From: Roseobacter sp.
Lineage (GTDB): Bacteria > Pseudomonadota > Alphaproteobacteria > Rhodobacterales > Rhodobacteraceae
Assembly: GCA_024636495.1 (NCBI GenBank)
Contig: JAGXGZ010000009.1
Location: 1 to 64,000, forward strand
Direction: 5' to 3'
DNA length: 64,000 nt
Shown here: piece after piece, positions 26,993 through 35,764 of the stretch
Layout: each line of letters opens with the position of its first letter
How positions within the stretch are numbered: position 1 is the first letter of the stretch
Notes under the pieces: model-generated
Told to the model about the DNA's origin: nothing
The model's database searches: none
Seen by the model: the letters and a program-made list of their open reading frames with translations, nothing else
Translations under genes and position numbers: made by a program

Positions 26993-27790
26993 TCAGACCA
27001 ATGTCATCCCACCATCGATCATGACGATTTGTCCGGTCATGTAGTCGCTGTCCTTCGACGCCAGATATGTCGTTGTCCCGGTAATATCATCCGTTCTGGC
27101 GACGCGACCACGCAGGATTTCAGACGAAAACTCCTCCATCGCCTGTCCGGGTCGGTCTGCGGCGCCGATTTCCATCAGGTCCTGATCGACCTGTTCCCAC
27201 ATTTCCGTGGCCACCACACCGGGTGCAAAGCCTGTGACAGTGATGTTATGCTTTGCCAGATCGCGCGCACCCGATTGGGTCAGCGCGACAACGGCGAATT
27301 TACTGGCACAATAGGGCGCAACATTGTCATAGCCCTGACGGCTGGCAACAGATGCCGTGTTGATGATCTTGCCACCGGTGCCTTGGGCGATCATCTGATG
27401 GGCCGCTTCCTGCATCCCGATCATGCATCCCAAACCATTGATTCCCATAATAAAATTCCAGTTATCTTCGGTCACCTCAAGAAAATTCATCGGGCGGTTT
27501 ACGCCAGCATTATTGAATTTCACATCAAGCTTGCCAAAGACCTCAACAGTATGCGCGATCATCGCTTTGACCGATGCACGGTCCGCCACATCGACATGCG
27601 CGTGGGTGACCTTACCGCCATGTTGGGCTGCCCTGTCAATGTTCGCATTCGCAACTTGCGCGACCTTGTCGCCGTTGATGTCCGCAAAACAGACGTCAGC
27701 GCCTTCGTCCAACAATGCCTCGGCGATTGCTCGCCCGATACCTTGTGCCGCCCCTGTTACAAGACAAGACCGTCCCGATACACGCCCCAT
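26993..27790 (-). CDS. Short-chain dehydrogenase, probable sugar or polyol dehydrogenase
   Basis: 265 residues of the classical SDR family: cofactor motif TGAAQGIG, NNAG, a Ser in TASVAS and the catalytic YCASK. The acidic FADIN after the second strand suggests preference for NAD. The closest relative in this window is the SDR at 30909 (same KINTASVASR/NVGSIASR and FAPGVVAT phrases), so the two probably act on similar substrates. It sits between the sugar-binding protein and permease genes and would oxidise the imported sugar or a pathway intermediate. Exact substrate unknown. Confidence 0.8.
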   Translation of the reverse strand: MGRVSGRSCLVTGAAQGIGRAIAEALLDEGADVCFADINGDKVAQVANANIDRAAQHGGKVTHAHVDVADRASVKAMIAHTVEVFGKLDVKFNNAGVNRPMNFLEVTEDNWNFIMGINGLGCMIGMQEAAHQMIAQGTGGKIINTASVASRQGYDNVAPYCASKFAVVALTQSGARDLAKHNITVTGFAPGVVATEMWEQVDQDLMEIGAADRPGQAMEEFSSEILRGRVARTDDITGTTTYLASKDSDYMTGQIVMIDGGMTLV

Positions 27791-27867
27791 GACGCGTCCT
27801 CCCGTAAAACTATAGTGAGTGTAGAATTGAAACGGGGCGCCGAAGCGCCCCGCACCACGGGAGGTGT

Positions 27868-28836
27868 TTAGAACACAGGCTTGGTGAACTCTGTCATGTT
27901 GTCCTGTGTGATCTTCGGAGTGTCGAAGTAGTTGAGGAACGGCAATTCTTTACCGCTGATCAGATCGATCGCGGACTGAAGTGCGGCTTCGGCGTCGTCA
28001 ACGGGCGACTGATAGATCGACCCCCAGTATTCACCGCGCTCCATCGCCTCGTAGCCAACCGAAAAGTTGGTTGCCCCGACAAAGGTGATCCCTTCGGCAC
28101 GGTCCGCCGCAAGTGCCGCGTTCAAGGCACCAACACCCATGTTGTCATCGCCTGCATAGACGCCATCAATGTCGTCATATTTCACAAGGAACGCTTCCAT
28201 GACCTGCTGGGACTTTTCACGGTTCCAGTCGCCTGGCTGTGTTTCAACCAAAGTCACATTCGGGCACACCTCTGGCAGACGGTCGTCAAAGCCTTTCTGA
28301 CGCTCGATGGCGGTGGTGTAGCCGGGCTGGCCGGAAATCTGCACGACGCGCGCTTCGTCTTCGATACCAAGGGCTTTGAACCGGTCGCACATGATCTCGG
28401 CGGAACGCGACCCCTGCGTGATGTTGTCAGGCCCAGAGAACGTCGCGACAAAGTCAAAGCCCGCTTCGGCGATGTTTGAATTGGTCACAACAACCGGAAT
28501 GTCCGCAGAATGCGCCTTGCGCACTGCAGGGATCACCGCTTCGCCGTTTGTGGGCCAGATGATGATGGCATCGACTTCCTGCTGGATCAGATCCTCCATC
28601 TGAGCGATTTGGCGGGCGACATCGCCACCAGCATCCAGAACAACGACTTCGACTTTGTCATTTGCTTCGGCTGCGGCGATAAATGCTTTTTCATATGTTG
28701 TCTGGTAGCTGTCCACGCCGACGTTGTTTTGCGTGATGCCAATGCGCATTGGACCATGTGCATCTGCATATGCCGCACCAGCGGCTGTCAGTGCTGCGGT
28801 TGCGGCTGTCGCGGTCAAAAATGTGCGTAGTTTCAT
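27868..28836 (-). CDS. Periplasmic sugar-binding protein (RbsB type)
   Basis: 322 residues from ATG 28836, which has GGAGGAG seven bases upstream; a start 15 bases earlier is possible but lacks one. The signal peptide ends AAYADA. The fold is a type I periplasmic binding protein: MRIGITQNNVGVDSYQTTYE, DAIIIWPTNGEAVIPAV, ISGQPGYTTAIERQKGF and YAGDDNMGVGALNAAL. It is the first gene of the import operon and opposite the fusion regulator gene, with probable operators between. It captures the substrate for the two permeases. Confidence 0.9.
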   Translation of the reverse strand: MKLRTFLTATAATAALTAAGAAYADAHGPMRIGITQNNVGVDSYQTTYEKAFIAAAEANDKVEVVVLDAGGDVARQIAQMEDLIQQEVDAIIIWPTNGEAVIPAVRKAHSADIPVVVTNSNIAEAGFDFVATFSGPDNITQGSRSAEIMCDRFKALGIEDEARVVQISGQPGYTTAIERQKGFDDRLPEVCPNVTLVETQPGDWNREKSQQVMEAFLVKYDDIDGVYAGDDNMGVGALNAALAADRAEGITFVGATNFSVGYEAMERGEYWGSIYQSPVDDAEAALQSAIDLISGKELPFLNYFDTPKITQDNMTEFTKPVF

Positions 28837-28965
28837 AGTTTTCTCCTCCAAGAATTTATTAGACTTTTTTGTTTGCCTCCCACCCTCCCAGGTGGAATCA
28901 CCAATCGGCGTTCCGATATGATTTCATTAATCTTGACGACAGCGCTCTAGCAAAACCTCCAGAAT

Positions 28966-29005
28966 AATATCCACTCTGGATTATTAAATATCCATTTTGG
29001 ATATT
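28966..29005. promoter_or_regulatory. Tandem palindromic operators between the two sugar operons
   Basis: Two similar inverted repeats occur: AATATCCA-CTC-TGGATTAT at 28966-28984 and AATATCCA-TTT-TGGATATT at 28987-29005. The second is perfect, with 8-base arms and a 3-base spacer. Their centres are 21 bases apart, about two turns of the helix, so a dimer pair could bind one face. They sit 50 bases before the regulator gene and 130 bases before the binding-protein gene. The regulator encoded at 29055 is the obvious candidate ligand-responsive binder. Confidence 0.75.
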
Positions 29006-29054
29006 ATTGCGATACAATTCGAAGGTATTCCAACAGCAATATAAGGCTTAGCGT

Positions 29055-30884
29055 GTGGCAATTTCAAAATCATCCGAAATGGACAAATCAAGTGATCGGG
29101 GCCAGTCGCGTCATCATCACAACAGGAAGGTAACGGCAGAGGGTATGAATGTCATGAGGGGGGAGAATTTCAATCAGCTCATGCCGCCTCAGGCAAAGGC
29201 CGATATGCTGTGCGTTCTGTCCTTCATGGAAGACCTCGGCAATGAGCTGGAAAGCTCGTCGGAGCTGTTTGCATCCACACCCAACCTTCGCATTACGATG
29301 CATCTGATCCGTGGACATCTTGAGGGACGTCTTACCACGATGACATCTTTGATTGGTGCCAGCCGCGCACCTTATGCAACGGCCAATCGCCGCATCAAGG
29401 ACATGCAAGAGGCCGGCCTGATTGATCAGCGACCACGCACAGCGACGGGAAAAAGCTTCTCGCTGCATCCCAGCGTTCAACTGCTGGACCAATGGACACA
29501 GTTGACCAATCGCGTGCAGCGCCTTGCAACTACGCAATTCGGCGGTGCCGCCACCTCAGAAACCTCGGACTATTATTTCGGCGGATCATACCTAAGTGCC
29601 AAATCAATTCCACCGATGGAGGTCCTCGCAGAGCCGCTCAGGCTGGCGGGGGGGCTGCGCATTCTGGTGCATGGTGATCCGACCTTTATGGTGATGGAGA
29701 ACCTCAAACGGCAATTCGAACAGACGATCGGCACGCAAATTCATCAGCGCGCCTTTTCCATTGATCGGCTGCACGAAGAAGCCATGCGCAACGCAAACCG
29801 CAAGTCGAGCAGTTATGACATCATCGCGTTCGATCTGCCTTGGGTGGGTGAGTTCGCTGAAAATAACGTCTTGATGCCACTTGATAAGGTGATGGACCTT
29901 GCCCGCATCGACCCGTCGGATTTTCATACGGCGGGCTGGCAAGCTGCCCATTGGGGGGGGCGTGCCTATGGTATTCCCGCGCAAACGACCCCGGAGCTGT
30001 TGTTCTATCGCAAGGATATTTTTGCGCAAGCGGGCCTCAAACATCCCACAACGACGCAAGAGCTGCTGGATGCCGCAAAGGCGCTGCACGATCCGCAGCG
30101 CGGTCTGCATGGCATTGCCTGGAACGCCGCGCGCGGCACAGCATTGGGTCACACGGTCCTGATGACATTGGCAGATTTCGGGCAACCCATCCTTGACCTG
30201 ACACCGAATGCTGGCGGTTTTGACACCCAGCATCTTTCGAACCGCGACTACCGTTTTACGATTGATACGCCAGCAGGGTTGCAAGCGGCAGAGTTTCTTA
30301 TTGAGCTGCTGAAATATTCGCCCCCCGATATACTTTCGATGTCATGGTACGAACGCATCCGCCCCTATGCGGCCGGTCGGATCGCGATGGCTTACGGCTA
30401 TACCCTGCTTGCCCCCTATTTCGAGCTGGATGAATCGTCGCCTGCAAAGGATCAAACCGGATATCTGCCACACCCTGCCGGACCCAACGGCGCACCTATC
30501 GCCCCGGTCGGCGGGTATGTGATGGGGATACCGGCCAACTTGCCAGATGAACGTGTTTCAGCGGCGGTCGAGGCCTTGCTGGTCTTCACCTCCCCCTCTG
30601 CACAAAAACTATATGTCCAGAACGGCAGCCGGACCATCCCGCGCTATTCGGTGGGATCAGACCCCGATGTGCGGCGTCTGTCCCCGATATTCGAAGCGGT
30701 CGACGGGATGTCCTGGCGCGACGAGCTTCAGTTTTGGCCACGGCCACCGATCCCCGAAATCAACGAGATCATCCAGATTTGCGGAGAGGAATTTCACGAC
30801 ATGCTGCGCGGCATCATCAGCCCGCAGGACGCATTGCGCCACGCCCAGGAAAGGGCGGACGCAACCTTACGACCACCAAACTAG
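29055..30884 (+). CDS. Cytoplasmic regulator: winged-helix domain fused to a solute-binding-protein domain
   Basis: 609 residues, starting at GTG 29055 with AAGG about eight bases upstream. There is no signal peptide. Residues about 45-165 form a MarR-like winged helix (RGHLEGRLTTMTSLIGASRA, YATANRRIKDMQEAGLI, RTATGKSFSLHPS). From about residue 195 to the end it is a family 1 (MalE-type) extracellular solute-binding protein: GGLRILVHGDPTFMVMENLK, YDIIAFDLPWVGEFAEN, AYGIPAQTTPELLFYRKDIF, RIAMAYGYT, GGYVMGIPA. The binding domain probably senses a sugar inside the cell and controls the divergent operons through the palindromes upstream. LacI-type sensors use a different fold, so this layout is unusual. 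Confidence 0.8.
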   Translation: MAISKSSEMDKSSDRGQSRHHHNRKVTAEGMNVMRGENFNQLMPPQAKADMLCVLSFMEDLGNELESSSELFASTPNLRITMHLIRGHLEGRLTTMTSLIGASRAPYATANRRIKDMQEAGLIDQRPRTATGKSFSLHPSVQLLDQWTQLTNRVQRLATTQFGGAATSETSDYYFGGSYLSAKSIPPMEVLAEPLRLAGGLRILVHGDPTFMVMENLKRQFEQTIGTQIHQRAFSIDRLHEEAMRNANRKSSSYDIIAFDLPWVGEFAENNVLMPLDKVMDLARIDPSDFHTAGWQAAHWGGRAYGIPAQTTPELLFYRKDIFAQAGLKHPTTTQELLDAAKALHDPQRGLHGIAWNAARGTALGHTVLMTLADFGQPILDLTPNAGGFDTQHLSNRDYRFTIDTPAGLQAAEFLIELLKYSPPDILSMSWYERIRPYAAGRIAMAYGYTLLAPYFELDESSPAKDQTGYLPHPAGPNGAPIAPVGGYVMGIPANLPDERVSAAVEALLVFTSPSAQKLYVQNGSRTIPRYSVGSDPDVRRLSPIFEAVDGMSWRDELQFWPRPPIPEINEIIQICGEEFHDMLRGIISPQDALRHAQERADATLRPPN

Positions 30885-30908
30885 TCATGACGTCAGGAGG
30901 AGACACCC

Positions 30909-31718
30909 ATGGACCCCAACCGCCTCAAAGGTAAAAACATTCTCATCACAGGTGCCGCGCGCGGCATGGGTGAAGCCAACGCACGATCTTTTGCCGAACA
31001 GGGTGCCAACGTCTGTCTTGGCGATCTGGACCTCGACATGGCGCAGACCGTCGCAGACCAGATCAACGCAGCGGGCAATGGCAAGGCGATTGCCGTCAAA
31101 ATGGATGTGACCAAACGCGAAGACAATGTCGCGGCTGTTGCAGCAACCGTGGACGCCTTTGGGTCTATCAATGTCGGTGTCTTTAATGCGGGTCTGAACA
31201 AGCCACGGTTCTTCATGGATATCGATGAAGACAACTGGGACATGATCATGAACGTCAACACCAAGGCGATGTGGCTCGGGATGCAGGAAACCGCACGCCA
31301 GATGATCGCCCAAGGCCCGATGGAAGGGCACCCCTACAAGCTGATCAACGTCGGCTCTATCGCGTCACGCAAACCGCTGGTGGATGTGACCGTTTACTGC
31401 ACGTCGAAATATGGCTGCCTTGCGCTGACCCATTGTGGCGCAATTGGTCTAGCCGAGCATGGCATCACTGTGAATGGCTACGCACCCGGCGTCGTTGTGA
31501 CCCCGCTTTGGGAACAGCTTGATAAGGACCTCGTCGATATCGGTTTCAAGGAAAAAGAAGGCCAGGCCTACGACGACATCGTGCGCGACGCGCTTCAGAT
31601 CAAACGTGTATCTTACCCCAAGGACATCGTCGGCACCGCGTCTTTCCTTGCGTCTGACGACAGCGACTACATGACCGGCCAGATGATCCACGTCGACGGC
31701 GGCTGGTGCATCCAGTAA
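30909..31718 (+). CDS. Short-chain dehydrogenase, probable sugar or polyol dehydrogenase
   Basis: 269 residues with a strong AGGAGGAG about eight bases before ATG 30909. SDR motifs: TGAARGMG, FNAG, Ser in VGSIAS, and YCTSK. It resembles the SDR at 26993 more than the other two in this run. It is encoded 24 bases after the regulator gene and is likely co-transcribed with it. It probably oxidises a free sugar or polyol; the substrate is not determined. Confidence 0.8.
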   Translation: MDPNRLKGKNILITGAARGMGEANARSFAEQGANVCLGDLDLDMAQTVADQINAAGNGKAIAVKMDVTKREDNVAAVAATVDAFGSINVGVFNAGLNKPRFFMDIDEDNWDMIMNVNTKAMWLGMQETARQMIAQGPMEGHPYKLINVGSIASRKPLVDVTVYCTSKYGCLALTHCGAIGLAEHGITVNGYAPGVVVTPLWEQLDKDLVDIGFKEKEGQAYDDIVRDALQIKRVSYPKDIVGTASFLASDDSDYMTGQMIHVDGGWCIQ

Positions 31719-31780
31719 CGGGCCATCCCTCTCAAATCATTACTTAAAACGGGGTCAAGCGCGCCCCGAAGGAGACTTCC

Positions 31781-33091
31781 ATGTCAGAACGTCCGGGCAA
31801 TGCCCTAATGCCAAACCTGCTTACCCCAATGGATCTTGAGCCGAACTGGGAATGGCGCGAAAAATTGCCGGCCCATGGCCACATGTCAGTGGATTTCGAA
31901 CGTCGCATCGACCACGACCGTCTGCGTCGTTACCGCCTTGCGCGCACGCGCCAGTCCTTGCAAAACTCTCAGGCGGGTACGCTTTTGTTGTTTGATGTGA
32001 ACAACATCCGCTACGTCTCGGCCACCAAGATCGGTGAATGGGAGCGCGACAAGATGTGCCGTTTCTGTCTGCTGACAGGTGACGACAGCCCTTATGTCTG
32101 GGATTTCGGATCCGCCGCAGAACACCACAAGCGCCATTCCGACTGGCTTGAACCCAGCCACTGCCTTGCCGGCGTTGTCGGTATGCGCGGCACCATCCCG
32201 CCGGAATTCGGGTTGATGCAGAAATACGCCAAGCAGATCGCAGGATTGATCCGAGACGCTGGCATGGCAGACATGCCTGTTGGTGTGGACTATGCTGAAA
32301 CGGCAATGTTCCACGCGCTGCAGCAAGAAGGCCTGAACGTGGTCGATGGTCAGCAGATCATGCTGGCGGCGCGCGAAATCAAAAATACGGATGAAATCCA
32401 GCTTTTGACCCAAGCGGCGGCCATGGTCGATGGCGTCTATCACATGATCTACGAAGAGCTGAAGCCCGGAATCCGCGAAAACGACATCGTCGCCCTGTCC
32501 AACAAGATGCTCTACGAGATGGGGTCGGACGACGTTGAGGCGATCAACGCCATTTCCGGCGAACGCTGCAACCCGCATCCGCACAACTTTACCGACCGTC
32601 TGATCCGGCCCGGCGATCAGGCGTTCTTTGATATCCTGCAATCCTACCAAGGCTATCGCACCTGTTACTACCGCACGTTCAACGTCGGCTTCTCGACACC
32701 ATCGCAAAATGATGCCTATGTGAAGGCCCGCGAATGGATTGATGCGTCCATCGCGATGATCAAACCGGGTGTGTCCACAGATAAGGTGGCAGAGGTTTGG
32801 CCGACGGCTCAGGAACTCGGCTTTGCGAGTGAGGACCAAGCGTTCGGTCTACAATTTGGCCACGGCCTTGGTCTGGCGCTGCACGAGCGGCCCATAATCA
32901 GCCGCGCGGTATCCATGGATCACCCGATGGAGATCAAGACAGGCATGGTGTTCGCGCTGGAGACCTATTGCCCCGCAACCGACGGATATTCAGCCGCGCG
33001 CATCGAGGAAGAAGTCGTGGTGACGGAAACGGGGTGCGAGGTCATCAGCTTGTTCCCGGCGGCAGAATTGCCGATCGCGAACCGGTACTGA
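31781..33091 (+). CDS. M24-fold (creatinase/Xaa-Pro peptidase-like) protein with a substituted metal ligand
   Basis: 436 residues; GAAGGAG precedes ATG 31781. The pita-bread fold is clear from FGHGLGLALHERP (His361), FALETYCP (Glu394) and ARIEEEVVV (Glu409/410), with the first metal Asp at 284 (FFDIL). The second metal Asp, expected at 295 in the GYxxDxxRTF motif, is Cys here (GYRTCYYRTF). Like creatinase, this protein may therefore act without a dinuclear metal site. It lies inside a sugar operon, so it may hydrolyse a substrate conjugate rather than a peptide. DMSP lyase DddP is another M24 member in this bacterial group but does not match well. Confidence 0.75.
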   Translation: MSERPGNALMPNLLTPMDLEPNWEWREKLPAHGHMSVDFERRIDHDRLRRYRLARTRQSLQNSQAGTLLLFDVNNIRYVSATKIGEWERDKMCRFCLLTGDDSPYVWDFGSAAEHHKRHSDWLEPSHCLAGVVGMRGTIPPEFGLMQKYAKQIAGLIRDAGMADMPVGVDYAETAMFHALQQEGLNVVDGQQIMLAAREIKNTDEIQLLTQAAAMVDGVYHMIYEELKPGIRENDIVALSNKMLYEMGSDDVEAINAISGERCNPHPHNFTDRLIRPGDQAFFDILQSYQGYRTCYYRTFNVGFSTPSQNDAYVKAREWIDASIAMIKPGVSTDKVAEVWPTAQELGFASEDQAFGLQFGHGLGLALHERPIISRAVSMDHPMEIKTGMVFALETYCPATDGYSAARIEEEVVVTETGCEVISLFPAAELPIANRY

Positions 33092-33092
33092 C

Positions 33093-33857
33093 ATGAGCAA
33101 CCCGTTTGACCTGACCGGTCGCAAAGCATTGGTTACCGGTGGGGCAACCGGCATCGGCGAGGGCATTGCCCTCGGCCTTGCCGCCGCCGGTGCCGATGTG
33201 GCGCTGACCTATCGCAGCCACGCGCCTGACGATACCCTCGCCAAGATCAAGGCGTTGGGCGTCAAAGGTGCCGCCGTAAAAGCCGACTTTTCCAACATGG
33301 ATCAGGCCGGGGCCGAGGATGTTGTTGGCTTTGCCAGCGACACCTTGGGCGGGCTGGACATTCTGGTAAATAACGCCGGGATCATCCACCGCGAAGACAG
33401 CACAGACATGCCGGTGGACGATTGGCGGCGTGTGCTGTCGGTCAACCTTGATTCTGTGTGGCTGCTGTCTCAGGCGGCGGGCAAGCGCATGGTGGCCCAA
33501 GGGTCGGGTAAAATCATCATCGTGTCCTCTGTTCTGGCATCCCAAGGCGGCTTGCGTGTTCCGGCCTATGCCTCAAGCAAACACGCGGTTGTTGGCCTGA
33601 CTAAGGCACTTTGCAACGAATGGGCACCGCACGGCGTCAACGTCAACAGCATCGCGCCGGGCTACACCGCCACAGACAACACGCAAGCGCTGCGCGACGA
33701 TGCCGAACGCTCAAAGGCGTTGTTGGAACGCATTCCGGCGGGCCGTTTTGCGGATCCTTCGGAGATCGCTGGGGCTGCGGTTTTTTTGGCGTCTGACGCC
33801 GGCAATTATTGCCACGGAAGCGTGGTCACCGTTGATGGCGGCTGGCTCGCTCGGTAG
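33093..33857 (+). CDS. Short-chain dehydrogenase, KduD-like
   Basis: 254 residues, starting two bases after the M24 gene stop. SDR motifs: TGGATGIG, NNAG, VSSVLAS, YASSK and a closing VTVDGGWLAR. The opening NPFDLTGRKALVTGG and the phrase NSIAPGYTATDNTQALRDD are typical of 2-deoxy-D-gluconate 3-dehydrogenase/KduD-type enzymes acting on keto-deoxy sugar acids. It is placed between genes for other sugar-acid enzymes. Substrate assignment is by similarity only. Confidence 0.8.
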   Translation: MSNPFDLTGRKALVTGGATGIGEGIALGLAAAGADVALTYRSHAPDDTLAKIKALGVKGAAVKADFSNMDQAGAEDVVGFASDTLGGLDILVNNAGIIHREDSTDMPVDDWRRVLSVNLDSVWLLSQAAGKRMVAQGSGKIIIVSSVLASQGGLRVPAYASSKHAVVGLTKALCNEWAPHGVNVNSIAPGYTATDNTQALRDDAERSKALLERIPAGRFADPSEIAGAAVFLASDAGNYCHGSVVTVDGGWLAR

Positions 33858-33869
33858 GAGAGAAAGACA

Positions 33870-34613
33870 ATGGAACAATCACTTAAAGGCAAAACCGCGC
33901 TGATCACTGCGGCGGGTGCCGGTATTGGTCGCGCCAGCGCCGAAGCGCTTGCAGCGCGTGGCGCACAGGTTATCGCCACCGATTTGAATGGCGATCTGGT
34001 TGCTGATCTAGCCGAAACATCCCCCAATATTACAGGCCATGCGCTAGACGTGCTTGATGCGGCGGCGGTGCATGCCCTTGTTGCGTCCGTCGGACCTGTC
34101 GACATCCTGCTTAACTGCGCAGGCTGGGTGCATGACGGCACGATCCTTGATTGCGACGAAGACGTCTGGGACCGCGCCTTCGATCTGAACGCAAAGGCGA
34201 TGTACCGCATCACCAAGGCAGTGCTGCCCGGAATGCTCGCCAAAAAAAACGGGTCGATCATCAACATCGCCTCTATCGTATCGAGCGAAAAGGGCGCGCC
34301 GCGCCGCTTTGCCTATGGCGCGTCGAAGGCGGCGATCATCGGCATGACCAAGTCCATCGCCGCTGACTTCGTCAAGGACGGCATCCGCTGTAACGCGATC
34401 TGCCCCGGCACCGTTCAAAGTCCGTCTTTGAACGACCGCCTGACCGCGACCGGTGATTTCGACAAAGCGCTTGCTGCCTTCAAAGAACGCCAGCCCATGG
34501 GGCGGCTTGGCCAACCTGAAGAAATCGCAGAGATGGTCTGCTATCTGGCAGGTGACATGTCCGCCTTTACGACTGGACAGGCCTTTGCCGTCGATGGTGG
34601 GTGGTCAATCTGA
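33870..34613 (+). CDS. Short-chain dehydrogenase, probable 2-keto-3-deoxy-L-fuconate dehydrogenase
   Basis: 247 residues with GGAGAG before ATG 33870. Motifs: TAAGAGIG, NCAG, NIASIVSSEKG, YGASK and AVDGGWSI. The combination GFVH/GWVHDGTILDCDEDVWD, TKSIAADFVKDGIRCN and CPGTVQSPSLNDR is the hallmark of the BDH2/keto-deoxy-fuconate dehydrogenase subgroup. That enzyme makes 2,4-diketo-3-deoxy-L-fuconate, the substrate of the FAH-family hydrolase at 22493. Its stop codon overlaps the next start by one base (TGATG). Confidence 0.8.
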   Translation: MEQSLKGKTALITAAGAGIGRASAEALAARGAQVIATDLNGDLVADLAETSPNITGHALDVLDAAAVHALVASVGPVDILLNCAGWVHDGTILDCDEDVWDRAFDLNAKAMYRITKAVLPGMLAKKNGSIINIASIVSSEKGAPRRFAYGASKAAIIGMTKSIAADFVKDGIRCNAICPGTVQSPSLNDRLTATGDFDKALAAFKERQPMGRLGQPEEIAEMVCYLAGDMSAFTTGQAFAVDGGWSI

Positions 34614-35764
34614 TGGGTCTGGACCGCGCAGCTTCCATCGAGGATTTGCGGCTGCGCGCAAAGCGCCGCATCCCGCGCTTTGCGTTTGATCTGGTGGATG
34701 GCGGTGCCGAAAATGAACGCAATATGCGCCGCAACACCGAAGCCTTCGAGGAAGTCGAGCTGACACCCCGCTATATGGTGGATGTGTCCAACATCGACAC
34801 CCGCGCAACCGTGTTCGGGCAGAACTTCGACGCGCCCTTCGGCATGGCCCCTATCGGTATGCTGAACGCCTTCTGGCCGGGTGCCGACCTGACGCTCGCG
34901 CGGCTCTGCAAGGCGCAAAACATCCCCTACACGGCCAGTTCTGCCTCTTCTACGAGGCTGGAGGAGCTTGCCGAAGCCGCGGACGGCAACGGCTGGTTCC
35001 AACTCTACGTCTCAAGTGATGCCACCGTGACCGAAGGGCTGATCGCGCGGGCAGAGGTGGCTGGCTACACCACCTTGATGGTGACCGCCGATGTCCCCGC
35101 CGCAGGCAAACGCGACCGCGACATCCGCAACCAGCTTGCCGTGCCCTTCCGGTTTACCCCCGAAGTGATCCTGCAATGCGCGATGAACCCGCGTTGGGCG
35201 CTGACCAGCCTGCAACATGGCACGCCAAACGTCGCGAATTATGCCGACCTTTTGCAAAGTGCGACATCCTACGCGGAAGTGCAAAAAACCCTGATTACAC
35301 CGGGGTTCACTTGGGAAGACCTCAAACGCTTGCGCGCGCGGTGGAAAGGTAGACTGCTGGTCAAAGGCATTCTGCATGCACAAGACGCTGTTGCCTGCGC
35401 CGAATTGGGCTGCGACGGGATTGTCGTGTCCAACCATGGCGGCCGTCAGGTGGCCTTTGGTCCGCCCACGATCGAAGCGTTGCCCGCTATTGCCAAAGCC
35501 GTCGCAGGCCGCATGACCATCATCCTCGACAGTGGTATCCGGCGCGGCGCAGATTTCCTGCGCGCAAAGGCCCTTGGGGCAGACTTTGCGTTTGCAGGCC
35601 GCGCCTTCGCCTATGGTGTTGGCGCTGGCGGTGACGCAGGCGCTCGGCGCGCGTTTGAAATATTACAGTTAGAACTGATCCGCGCATTGGGGCAACTTGG
35701 CATCCCGTCTTACGGGGCGGTTGGTTCGTCTGAACTCAGCACGTCCAAAGAGCCGACCTCTTAG
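34613..35764 (+). CDS. FMN-dependent alpha-hydroxy acid (L-lactate) dehydrogenase
   Basis: 383 residues; ATG 34613 overlaps the upstream stop. The family fold is a FMN-binding barrel: DGGAENERNMRRNTEAFEEV, PFGMAPIGMLNAFWPGAD, TASSASSTRLEELAEA, LVKGILHAQDA, catalytic His in SNHGGRQVAFG, and DSGIRRGADFLRA followed by AFAGRAFAYGVGAGG. It would oxidise L-lactate or another 2-hydroxy acid to the keto acid. As the last gene of a deoxysugar operon it neatly converts the lactate released by the FAH-type hydrolase to pyruvate. Mandelate or glycolate dehydrogenase are family alternatives. Confidence 0.85.
   Translation: MGLDRAASIEDLRLRAKRRIPRFAFDLVDGGAENERNMRRNTEAFEEVELTPRYMVDVSNIDTRATVFGQNFDAPFGMAPIGMLNAFWPGADLTLARLCKAQNIPYTASSASSTRLEELAEAADGNGWFQLYVSSDATVTEGLIARAEVAGYTTLMVTADVPAAGKRDRDIRNQLAVPFRFTPEVILQCAMNPRWALTSLQHGTPNVANYADLLQSATSYAEVQKTLITPGFTWEDLKRLRARWKGRLLVKGILHAQDAVACAELGCDGIVVSNHGGRQVAFGPPTIEALPAIAKAVAGRMTIILDSGIRRGADFLRAKALGADFAFAGRAFAYGVGAGGDAGARRAFEILQLELIRALGQLGIPSYGAVGSSELSTSKEPTS

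Noticed and set aside
26618-27871. 417-codon plus-strand frame opposite the SDR and permease genes
   Set aside because: It spans two real minus-strand genes and reads as a complementary-strand artefact.
31781-33091. DMSP lyase DddP, an M24 enzyme of roseobacters
   Set aside because: The fold is the same, but the metal-site motif and N-terminal sequence do not match remembered DddP, and the context is sugar catabolism.
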